Below, in pieces: positions 1-5,326 of a stretch of 5,415 bases of DNA. This DNA is from Enterococcaceae bacterium. GTDB taxonomy: Bacteria; Bacillota; Bacilli; Lactobacillales; Catellicoccaceae. Both the position numbers and the translations under genes were made by a program. Position 1 is the stretch's first letter; each line of letters starts with the position of its first letter. The notes under the pieces are model-generated. The model made no database searches. It saw only the letters and a program-made list of their open reading frames with translations, and was not told the DNA's origin. The DNA lies in NCBI GenBank assembly GCA_030150665.1, contig JASLFJ010000065.1, forward strand, positions 1 through 5,415. The letters run 5' to 3'.

Positions 1-627
1 AAAGGAACCTATGTTCATCTAGGTATTATCGACTGCAATCCAGAAGCACTTCACGTTATTCGTTCACAGCTATCAACAATTACACATATTCAACTACATC
101 CTTTCTTGCTTCCTGATCGTAAAACATGGACTGATAAAACGAAACATCTAGATCTTATTACAACAACGACAACACATTTTGAAGAAGTTGCAAAATATGT
201 GACTCCTGAAAAACCACTACTACCAGTATCTTTAGCACCTTCTAGTAAAACCGTTGCATCGTTAGCCCAAATTCCTAAAGATGCTTCTGTTGGCGTGTGT
301 ACTCAAACTAAGCGGTTTGCAGAAATTATTCAAAATGCGTATAATCAGTTTTCTTCTGCCCCAAATCCAGAATATTTCTTTTTTAATGGAACACAATCAT
401 TTAGTGAATTTAGTCAAAATAAAGACTTACTCATTGTCCCGTATGATTATGGAAAGTTTTGTTCTATAGAACAAGAACAAGAACTCAATCATTTTTCTAC
501 CGCTCATGAACCGTTACTTATTTTTAATTATCAAGTTGATAATGGATCCTTAATCCATTTAACTCGTGTAATTCAAAATACCTATGAACAAAGACTTCAT
601 GATCTTATTCATGAAGATATTGTCTGA
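1..627 (+). CDS. GntR-family transcriptional regulator, C-terminal part (5' truncated by window edge)
   Basis: The reading frame is open from base 1 to the TGA at 625-627, giving 208 residues with the N-terminus outside the window. The first residues, KGTYVHLG, match the end of the GntR winged-helix domain, where the wing usually reads G-x-GT-[FY]-V. This is the main basis for the family call. The remaining 200 or so residues form a soluble alpha/beta effector domain with no membrane segment. The stretch DLITTTTTHFEEV (visible residues about 49-61) resembles ligand-sensing domains of GntR proteins that are not of the FadR or UTRA type, possibly periplasmic-binding-protein-like. The fold assignment is inference. 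A TTG at 106 could be taken as a start, but coding continues upstream without a stop and no ribosome binding site precedes it. The ligand and target genes are unknown. The membrane protein at 708 is the nearest candidate target or partner. Confidence 0.68.
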   Translation, partial: KGTYVHLGIIDCNPEALHVIRSQLSTITHIQLHPFLLPDRKTWTDKTKHLDLITTTTTHFEEVAKYVTPEKPLLPVSLAPSSKTVASLAQIPKDASVGVCTQTKRFAEIIQNAYNQFSSAPNPEYFFFNGTQSFSEFSQNKDLLIVPYDYGKFCSIEQEQELNHFSTAHEPLLIFNYQVDNGSLIHLTRVIQNTYEQRLHDLIHEDIV

Positions 628-646
628 TAACGTGACATAGCAAATA

Positions 647-685
647 AAAAACAAAGCGGATGGTGTAAGCACCCGCTTTGTTTTT
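647..685 (+). terminator. Intrinsic terminator after the GntR-type gene
   Basis: A 13-bp perfect stem pairs 647-659 with 673-685. It consists of an A/T outer part, a CAAAGCGG core and its complement CCGCTTTG, closed by a 13-nt loop. The right arm ends in a T5 run (681-685) followed by ATATTT. It lies 19 nt after the stop of the upstream gene. Its T-run ends only 6 nt before the ribosome binding site of the next gene, leaving no room for a separate promoter between them. It could therefore act as a partial terminator or attenuator for that gene. Confidence 0.85.
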
Positions 686-693
686 ATATTTAG

Positions 694-700
694 AAAGGAG
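694..700 (+). promoter_or_regulatory. Ribosome binding site deciding the start at 708
   Basis: AAAGGAG lies 7 nt before the ATG at 708. It rules out the upstream TTG at 678, which is embedded in the terminator hairpin and has no Shine-Dalgarno sequence. Confidence 0.85.
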
Positions 701-707
701 TAACGCA

Positions 708-2096
708 ATGTCGCAATCTCGTCATTATTTACAAAAATTACAAGCGATTCCTTTTGTATTTACTAATGAACTAAGTTTGTTTCCTGCTTTTTTATTTGCA
801 CAAATTAGTGTCCATTATCCAAATAAAGTCCAATTTATTCTGCCATTTATTTTATTTTATAGTTTCAAAACAACAACACTTTTTCTATTTAGAAAAAAAC
901 CGATGAACTGTCAAAAATTATTAATGATTTCTATGTATCTAGGAGTATTCGGTTGTATTATTGGTGCCTTTTTTACAAGTTCAGCAATTGGGCTAGCTAT
1001 ATCTAGTATGTTTCTAGGAGCAACTTCTGGAACAGCGTTTCCAAGCTTTAGAACTTTATTTTTCCACTGGCAAGAACAAAAAGGACTAAAGCGTACTAAA
1101 AAAGATAGCTATATAGAGATGATTTTTTCTGCTATATTCTTTTTTACTTTATTTACACTGCTTCAAAAAAATTTATCAATTGCTTTTATTTGGACAGGTC
1201 TTGCCTTTTTACTCACTTTAAGTATTTTACCCACGTATCCATCATATACCCCAGATAATCATGTTCCCGTCCCTGATTATTCTCACAAAGAAAGTATCTT
1301 TTTATTTTTAACCGCCTTTTTCTCTATGTTTTTAATTAAACAAAGTACTACTTTAGGATATACAGATTATCTTTATCTATTTTTTATATTTCTAACAACA
1401 ATTTTAATTGTTTATGGAGTGTTAACGTGGCAACATAAATTAACACAACCTTTCCCACCTCATTTTTTAATTCTTTGTATTTACAAAGGGCTATTACTTA
1501 ATTTTTTATTTATTTTCTGTTCTGCATATCTTGTCTTTTTAAATTCGCCAAAAGCATTATATACCGTATATACGATCTATCTTATTGGATTATTATCAGG
1601 TCCTATTGTTAGAAAACAAATTCAAAAATTATTACCTAATACCCCAATATTTCACTTATTCTTTACAGGTATTATGCTAAGTCTTGCACTGCTTACCAAT
1701 AAATGGACGTTCTTAGTTGGTATTTATTTTTTAAGTGTCTTTATTACACAACTTAATCGTCAATTAAATACTGAAAGCTATCATGATATTTATCTTCCAG
1801 AAGATATTAGACTGGTCAGTAAATACCGATTAACTAATTTAGGAAGTATTTTAAATCAAGCACTTATTTTAGCAATTTTTGCAATATTTGCAGAAAGAAA
1901 TCAACATATTTCTATCCAATCCCTTTATGATCACACAGCACCTTTAATGCACAGCCGACAAATTTTTATTAAAACTAAATTTATTTTGCTTATCTTCTTT
2001 GCAATGTTTACTTTTATTTTTTTACTACTTCCAGAACACATGTTTCTTGCTGATTACTTTAAAACACACAAAGAAATGAAAAAACAGTCAAAATAA
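708..2096 (+). CDS. Polytopic membrane protein, divergent MFS-like transporter
   Basis: This encodes a very hydrophobic 462-aa protein rich in Phe, Leu and Ile. About 12 or more membrane segments are visible, for example near residues 42-61, 71-92, 94-115, 138-154, 157-174, 219-241, 253-277, 284-303, 314-331, 333-349, 376-396 and 423-442. A polar linker at about 175-195 (PSYTPDNHVPVPDYSHKES) splits the protein into two halves, as in major facilitator transporters. A basic loop lies at 124-133 and a Lys-rich tail ends the protein. The classical MFS motif A is not obvious, so the family call is tentative and the substrate is unknown. The ATG at 708 is chosen because AAAGGAG (694-700) lies 7 nt upstream. 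The frame extends back to a TTG at 678, but that codon falls inside the terminator stem. Expression probably depends on readthrough from the upstream regulator gene. Confidence 0.72.
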   Translation: MSQSRHYLQKLQAIPFVFTNELSLFPAFLFAQISVHYPNKVQFILPFILFYSFKTTTLFLFRKKPMNCQKLLMISMYLGVFGCIIGAFFTSSAIGLAISSMFLGATSGTAFPSFRTLFFHWQEQKGLKRTKKDSYIEMIFSAIFFFTLFTLLQKNLSIAFIWTGLAFLLTLSILPTYPSYTPDNHVPVPDYSHKESIFLFLTAFFSMFLIKQSTTLGYTDYLYLFFIFLTTILIVYGVLTWQHKLTQPFPPHFLILCIYKGLLLNFLFIFCSAYLVFLNSPKALYTVYTIYLIGLLSGPIVRKQIQKLLPNTPIFHLFFTGIMLSLALLTNKWTFLVGIYFLSVFITQLNRQLNTESYHDIYLPEDIRLVSKYRLTNLGSILNQALILAIFAIFAERNQHISIQSLYDHTAPLMHSRQIFIKTKFILLIFFAMFTFIFLLLPEHMFLADYFKTHKEMKKQSK

Positions 2097-2113
2097 AGCT
2101 TGACTGTTTTTTC
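2078..2113 (+). terminator. Intrinsic terminator overlapping the 3' end of the membrane protein gene
   Basis: A 14-bp perfect stem pairs 2078-2091 with 2100-2113 around an 8-nt loop. The core is CAGTCAA with complement TTGACTG, and the descending arm carries a T6 run (2107-2112). The left arm is made of the last codons of the upstream gene and the TAA stop (2094-2096) sits in the loop. The A-rich left arm could also support termination in the opposite direction, but no converging gene is present. Confidence 0.82.
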
Positions 2114-2124
2114 ATAATTTTATG

Positions 2125-2153
2125 TTGAAACATTATATTTCTTATGATAAAAT
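2125..2153 (+). promoter_or_regulatory. Sigma-A-type promoter of the tRNA-Arg gene
   Basis: A -35 box TTGAAA (2125-2130) is separated by 17 nt from a -10 box TAAAAT (2148-2153). The -10 box is preceded by TG-N (2145-2147), making it an extended -10. The expected transcription start near 2160 is about 8 nt before the mature tRNA 5' end, leaving a very short leader for RNase P. The promoter lies just after the preceding terminator, so the tRNA is an independent unit. Confidence 0.75.
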
Positions 2154-2167
2154 AAACGAGTAGATAA

Positions 2168-2241
2168 GTCATAGTAGCTCAGCTGGATAGAGCATTCGCC
2201 TTCTAAGCGAACGGTCGGGGGTTCGAATCCCTCCTGTGACG
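2168..2241 (+). tRNA. tRNA-Arg, anticodon UCU
   Basis: A complete 74-nt cloverleaf can be folded by eye. The acceptor stem GTCATAG (2168-2174) pairs with CTGTGAC (2234-2240) with one T-G wobble. The D stem is GCTC/GAGC (2177-2180 with 2190-2193). The anticodon stem is TTCGC/GCGAA (2195-2199 with 2207-2211) around the loop CTTCTAA, with anticodon TCT at 2202-2204. The T stem is GGGGG/CCCTC (one wobble) around the loop TTCGAAT. The discriminator base is G2241. CCA is not encoded, because TCT follows, so the 3' end must be added by CCA-adding enzyme. The tRNA reads AGA and AGG; AGA is common in AT-rich genomes and is used in the genes nearby. Confidence 0.97.
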
Positions 2242-2251
2242 TCTTCTTAAT

Positions 2252-2286
2252 AAGCGGTAATTCCCTTTGGGATTACCGCTTTTTTT
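2252..2286 (+). terminator. Intrinsic terminator of the tRNA-Arg unit
   Basis: A strong hairpin pairs 2252-2265 with 2269-2281: 13 pairs, one bulged T at 2261, a TTT loop, and the core GCGGTAAT/ATTACCGC. It is followed by a T-run ending at 2286. It begins 10 nt after the tRNA 3' end. The T-run ends about 11 nt before the Shine-Dalgarno sequence of the AraC-type gene. Confidence 0.9.
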
Positions 2287-2297
2287 ATTTATCTAAC

Positions 2298-2304
2298 GAG
2301 GTGA
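2298..2304 (+). promoter_or_regulatory. Ribosome binding site deciding the start at 2310
   Basis: GAGGTGA lies 5 nt before the ATG at 2310. The GTG at 2301, an alternative start in the same frame, is part of this Shine-Dalgarno sequence and has no site of its own, so ATG 2310 is preferred. Confidence 0.8.
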
Positions 2305-2309
2305 ATTTG

Positions 2310-3152
2310 ATGTTTCATTATGAAGTGATTGATCTTTCAACATCTACTTTCCCATTCAAATTACTTATTCATCAGCAAGAGCAAGCAATCATTCCTAATC
2401 ATTGGCACAATGCATTAGAAATTAGCTATACATCTTATGGCAGCATTGATCAATTTACGATCGGTCATAAAAACTACTGTACAAAAGCCGGAGATATCTT
2501 AATCATTAATCCTACAGAAGTCCATCGTATTATAACCAAACATGCCTCTTCAAAAATAACTCTAGCTTTGTCCATTATTATACCGATTGACTGGTTACAA
2601 CCATATATTCCAGATATATCAAGCAGAGTCTATACTATTCCTGAATTAAAACAACAAACAAACCGCCAAAAAAAATCTTATCAAAGAATGCAACAGATAC
2701 TAGAAGATTTAATAATTACCAAACAAAAAATTAAAAAACCGTACGAAGCATTACATATTTATAGCCTAGTTTATCAACTACTTTTTGAATTAACAGAATA
2801 TTTTTCATCAATTGATAACCATTACTATCATGCAGTACAAAATGAAGATATTCCTTGGGTTCAAGAAGTACTCACATACATCAAAGAGCATTTAGAAGAA
2901 GAGCTTTCGGTGAGCTATTTAGCACAACAATTTCACCTTTCTCCTAGTTATTTTTCCAAAAAATTTAAACGCTATACACAAATGACTGTTTTAGAATATA
3001 TTTATCAACTTCGATTACAAAAAGCCTACCATTATGTTGTGCATACAAATAAATCAATGCAATATATTTCCGATTTCTGTGGTTTTCCAAATATTAAAAC
3101 ATTTTATCGTGTTTTCAAAAAAAAAATATTTTTACCCACCTTATCAATATAG
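2310..3152 (+). CDS. AraC-family transcriptional regulator with probable C-terminal frameshift
   Basis: The frame encodes 280 residues. Residues about 30-72 form an AraC-type cupin sensor half, with HWHNALEISY, a Gly-Asp-Ile turn (G61-D-I) and INPTEVHRI, the usual pattern of sugar-sensing members. Residues about 185-270 form the double helix-turn-helix DNA-binding domain. The first HTH is near 199-220 (LSVSYLAQQFHLSPSYFSKKF) and the second near 248-269 (ISDFCGFPNIKTFYRVF). After FKKK (269-272) the frame runs into IFLPTLSI and stops at 3150-3152. Family members normally continue with a Tyr-rich P-x-QYR end, and that end is present in the +1 frame. The product as read lacks the last DNA-binding helix and may be inactive or partly active. 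Restored, it would have 288 residues and stop at 3175-3177. Its position just before the permease operon makes it the likely local regulator, sensing the imported sugar. No promoter of its own is evident; it may rely on readthrough from the tRNA unit. Confidence 0.88.
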   Translation: MFHYEVIDLSTSTFPFKLLIHQQEQAIIPNHWHNALEISYTSYGSIDQFTIGHKNYCTKAGDILIINPTEVHRIITKHASSKITLALSIIIPIDWLQPYIPDISSRVYTIPELKQQTNRQKKSYQRMQQILEDLIITKQKIKKPYEALHIYSLVYQLLFELTEYFSSIDNHYYHAVQNEDIPWVQEVLTYIKEHLEEELSVSYLAQQFHLSPSYFSKKFKRYTQMTVLEYIYQLRLQKAYHYVVHTNKSMQYISDFCGFPNIKTFYRVFKKKIFLPTLSI

Positions 3153-3177
3153 AACCTATCAAAAGAACATAAATTAA
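3117..3177 (+). other. A10 homopolymer and out-of-frame native C-terminus of the AraC-type regulator
   Basis: Ten consecutive A residues occupy 3117-3126, directly after the codons for YRVF. If one A is skipped, the frame from 3127 reads YFYPPYQYRTYQKNIN and stops with TAA at 3175-3177. This matches the family's usual end, in which a Phe-Lys-Lys-x-[YF] stretch leads to P-x-Q-[YF]-R. The current frame gives only IFLPTLSI. The sequence therefore carries one A too many relative to an intact gene. This could be a true mutation, a homopolymer sequencing error, or a site where polymerase or ribosome slippage produces some full-length protein. Confidence 0.8.
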
Positions 3178-3184
3178 CAATAAA

Positions 3185-3216
3185 TTGAACCATTTTCAAC
3201 CCTATTTGAAAGCGTT
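3185..3216 (+). promoter_or_regulatory. Possible AraC-type operator: direct repeats 21 bp apart
   Basis: The pattern TTGAA-N4-TT occurs at 3185-3195 and again at 3206-3216, an exact 21-bp (two helical turns) direct repeat. AraC-family proteins typically bind tandem half-sites with this spacing just upstream of or overlapping the -35 region. The second copy overlaps the cre site. The match is short and the region is AT-rich, so this is a tentative call. Confidence 0.3.
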
Positions 3217-3220
3217 AACA
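3207..3220 (+). promoter_or_regulatory. cre site (CcpA operator) upstream of the permease operon
   Basis: TGAAAGCGTTAACA matches all defined positions of the Firmicutes cre consensus TGWAANCGNTNWCA. It is centred about 43 nt upstream of the permease ATG, within or beside the promoter, where CcpA with HPr-Ser-P would be expected to repress during growth on a preferred sugar. This supports a carbon-source role for the operon. Confidence 0.82.
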
Positions 3221-3223
3221 TTA

Positions 3224-3229
3224 TACAAT
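3224..3229 (+). promoter_or_regulatory. Candidate -10 box of the permease operon
   Basis: TACAAT (overlapping the alternative TATACA at 3222-3227) sits 27 nt before the permease ATG. The expected -35 position, about 3201-3206, reads CCTATT, which is poor and fits an activator-dependent promoter. An alternative pairs TTGAAA (3206-3211) with TACTTT (3229-3234) at 17 nt, but its start point would touch the ribosome binding site. Both options leave the cre site inside the promoter. Confidence 0.35.
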
Positions 3230-3256
3230 ACTTTTATAAAGAAAGGAGGTTATTTT

Positions 3257-4429
3257 ATGTCCAAACAACAAAAACCTTATTTTAAAATATCACTACTGTC
3301 TATATCTACACTATTGATGTCTGCACCCATTATAGCAGCGGCATTACCACAAATTGGTGAACAATTTCCTAATCAAACAAAATCATCTATCGAAACTTTA
3401 TTAACAGCACCTAATTTTGGAATTATTTTAGGATTATTGATCAGTCCTATAATCATTCGTTATCTAGGTAAGAAAAAAACAGTAATCTTAGGTTTATTTA
3501 TCGCATTAATCAGCGGTGTTTTACCTAGTATTTTATCTGTTTATTCAATCATTTTATTACTTAGATTTATCTTTGGTTTTGGAATTGGATTATTTAACTC
3601 ACTTGCTGTAAGTTTAATTCCTTTATTGTATCAAGAAGATGAGCTCTCAACCATGATGGGATTTCAAGCAATGGCTGGATCATTAGGTAGTGCTGCTCTT
3701 TCTTTTCTAGTTAGCTACTTAGTAACTTTTGGATGGCAAGCTACTTTTTTAGCATATCTTATTATTATTCCAATTTTAATATTGTTTAGTATGTTTGTTG
3801 TTATTCCTAAAGAATTAGATTTTCCTGCACAGGGAAGCCTATCTTCTAAAAATGTAAGTGCAATTAACCGCTCAGTCATCCAGTTAAGTTTATTAATCTT
3901 TATTTTATTTGCATTGTTTTTAACACTCATCATTAAACTTCCTGAATATGTCATTATTAATCATATTGGTACAGCAAGTACCGTATCTATGATCTCAGGA
4001 ATTGCTACATTAGTAGGTATTCCTGTAGGGATGTTTTATGGAAAACTTCATCAAATATTTCAGCGTAAACTACTTCCTTTAGGAATGATCATTGCTGCCT
4101 TAGGATTTTTTATTTTAAGCATATCAGAAAATTTAACCGTATTAATTTTTGGCATTATTTTATCAGGTATTGGGTTTGGTGTAGCACCACCTTTTATTTA
4201 CACTTGGACTGCTTCAGTTGCCCCAAAAGAAGCGATTAACGGAGCTTATACACTATTAATGATTATGACAAATATTGGTGTGTTTTTCTCTCCAATCTTA
4301 ATGAATAGTATTGGAGGAATATTTAATAATAATACGCCTGAATTTAGCTTTAAAATCGCCGCTACAGGATTTTTAATCTTAACAGCTATTACAACCCTTT
4401 TACTAAAAAATAACTATCAGGAGGCTTAA
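3257..4429 (+). CDS. MFS permease of a probable sugar-use operon
   Basis: This encodes a 390-aa integral membrane protein of usual MFS length with about 12 hydrophobic segments. Examples lie near residues 11-30, 50-69, 75-95, 97-117, 135-155, 162-183, 208-227, 241-261, 272-290, 293-313, 328-350 and 367-384. The loop between segments 2 and 3 (IIIRYLGKKKTVILG, 65-79) is a degenerate motif A: Arg, Gly and the basic run are kept, but the usual Asp is missing. A polar central loop at about 184-207 separates the halves. The ATG at 3257 is chosen because AAAGGAGGT (3242-3250) lies 6 nt upstream. The frame reaches back to a TTG at 3185 that lacks such a site. The gene is the first of a tight operon with an esterase and a ROK kinase, which suggests uptake of a sugar or glycoside. 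Drug efflux, common among MFS proteins, is less likely here. Confidence 0.87.
   Translation: MSKQQKPYFKISLLSISTLLMSAPIIAAALPQIGEQFPNQTKSSIETLLTAPNFGIILGLLISPIIIRYLGKKKTVILGLFIALISGVLPSILSVYSIILLLRFIFGFGIGLFNSLAVSLIPLLYQEDELSTMMGFQAMAGSLGSAALSFLVSYLVTFGWQATFLAYLIIIPILILFSMFVVIPKELDFPAQGSLSSKNVSAINRSVIQLSLLIFILFALFLTLIIKLPEYVIINHIGTASTVSMISGIATLVGIPVGMFYGKLHQIFQRKLLPLGMIIAALGFFILSISENLTVLIFGIILSGIGFGVAPPFIYTWTASVAPKEAINGAYTLLMIMTNIGVFFSPILMNSIGGIFNNNTPEFSFKIAATGFLILTAITTLLLKNNYQEA
4419..4424 (+). promoter_or_regulatory. Ribosome binding site inside the permease 3' end
   Basis: AGGAGG occupies the last sense codons of the permease, 7 nt before the esterase ATG at 4432. The two genes are separated by 2 nt, so their translation is probably coupled. 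Confidence 0.8.
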
Positions 4430-4431
4430 AA

Positions 4432-5304
4432 ATGGAAATTAATGTAGAAGTCATGCGACAAGAATTTAAAGAACAGGATCGGATCAGAGATTTAGGATTA
4501 CAAGAACCTCATGATCAGTTAACAATCATCAAAGATCTCGCCTATGGTGATCAAACTCCAGACCATCTTTTAGATATTTATTATCCAAATAATACAAAAA
4601 CACCTCTTCCAACTATTATCAATATTCATGGAGGCGGATTTTTCTATGGAGATAAAGAATTGTATCGATTTTACACGATGTATTTAGCAACACATGGATT
4701 TACTGTTATCAATTTTAACTACCGACTCGCACCTAAATATAAATATCCAGCACCATTAGAAGATATCAATCAATTAATGCATTGGGTAAATAAACATCAA
4801 CATCATTATCCTATCGATTTAGATCATATATTTTTAGTAGGAGATAGCGCAGGTGCTCAACTTGCAGAACAATATACTACTATTCTTACAAATCCTAATT
4901 ATGCTGCTTTATTTCCATTTTCTGCACCAAAAATAATACCCACAGCCATTGGATTAAATTGTGGTCTTTATTTCATCGGTAAAGATCAAGCCATCAATCA
5001 AGATTTTCCATTTTATTTTGGAACAACACGATCAGAACATATACAAAAACAATTTCCTGTAGAAAATTTTATTGATCATCATTTCCCACCAGCATTTCTA
5101 ACTACAGCAAGTCACGACTTTTTAAAAGATCTTGCTTATCCTTTATCAGAACATATCATTCATTGTGGAGGTCAATCTCATTATCAATGTTATCAATCAT
5201 GGGATCTTACAGAATTACATCATGTATTCCATCTTGATCTAAGAAATTCTATAGGGATTGAATGTAATCGTGATATGATTGCTTTTTTCAAAACCTTTAT
5301 TTAA
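4432..5304 (+). CDS. Alpha/beta-hydrolase, HSL/acetyl-esterase-like
   Basis: This 290-aa protein is a serine hydrolase with the hallmarks of the hormone-sensitive-lipase type (Abhydrolase_3 / BD-FAE-like). The oxyanion-hole motif HGGGF is at residues 66-70 and the nucleophile elbow GDSAG at 137-141, with Ser139. The likely acid is Asp229 in the segment PPAFLTTASHDFLKD. The likely catalytic His is His264 in LHHVFH, where the family usually has H-x-F. YRLAP (97-101) with PAPLED downstream is also typical. There is no signal peptide or membrane segment, so it acts in the cytoplasm. Such enzymes hydrolyse short acyl esters. Between a permease and a sugar kinase, the simplest role is deacylating an imported sugar, glycoside or acetylated amino sugar. 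The exact substrate is inference. The next gene follows after 22 nt. Confidence 0.88.
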   Translation: MEINVEVMRQEFKEQDRIRDLGLQEPHDQLTIIKDLAYGDQTPDHLLDIYYPNNTKTPLPTIINIHGGGFFYGDKELYRFYTMYLATHGFTVINFNYRLAPKYKYPAPLEDINQLMHWVNKHQHHYPIDLDHIFLVGDSAGAQLAEQYTTILTNPNYAALFPFSAPKIIPTAIGLNCGLYFIGKDQAINQDFPFYFGTTRSEHIQKQFPVENFIDHHFPPAFLTTASHDFLKDLAYPLSEHIIHCGGQSHYQCYQSWDLTELHHVFHLDLRNSIGIECNRDMIAFFKTFI

Positions 5305-5326
5305 ACATCACTAAGGAGAGAAACAA

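Noticed and set aside
281..469. 62-codon + strand open frame inside the GntR-type gene
   Set aside because: It overlaps a well-supported coding frame, has no ribosome binding site and no recognisable motif; it is a shadow frame.
536..564. Possible promoter TTGATA with a -10 near 559-564 for the gene at 708
   Set aside because: The -10 candidate (TTAACT) is poor and the pair lies within the upstream coding sequence, so there is not enough to call it.
678..707. N-terminal extension of the membrane protein from TTG 678
   Set aside because: The codon lies within the terminator stem and lacks a ribosome binding site, whereas ATG 708 has a good one.
2217..2241. Phage-type attachment site at the tRNA 3' end
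   Set aside because: No second copy of the tRNA 3' sequence and no integrase gene are present in the window.
3185..3256. 24-residue N-terminal extension of the permease from TTG 3185
   Set aside because: It would cover the cre site and promoter region, and the strong AAAGGAGGT sits just before ATG 3257.
3127..3256. Intrinsic terminator between the AraC-type gene and the permease
   Set aside because: No GC-containing hairpin followed by a T-run was found; the short TTGAA/TTCAA inverted repeat at 3185-3199 has no T-run after it.
3715..3954. 79-codon - strand open frame inside the permease gene
   Set aside because: It is antisense to a clear MFS gene, with no promoter or ribosome binding site and no family resemblance.
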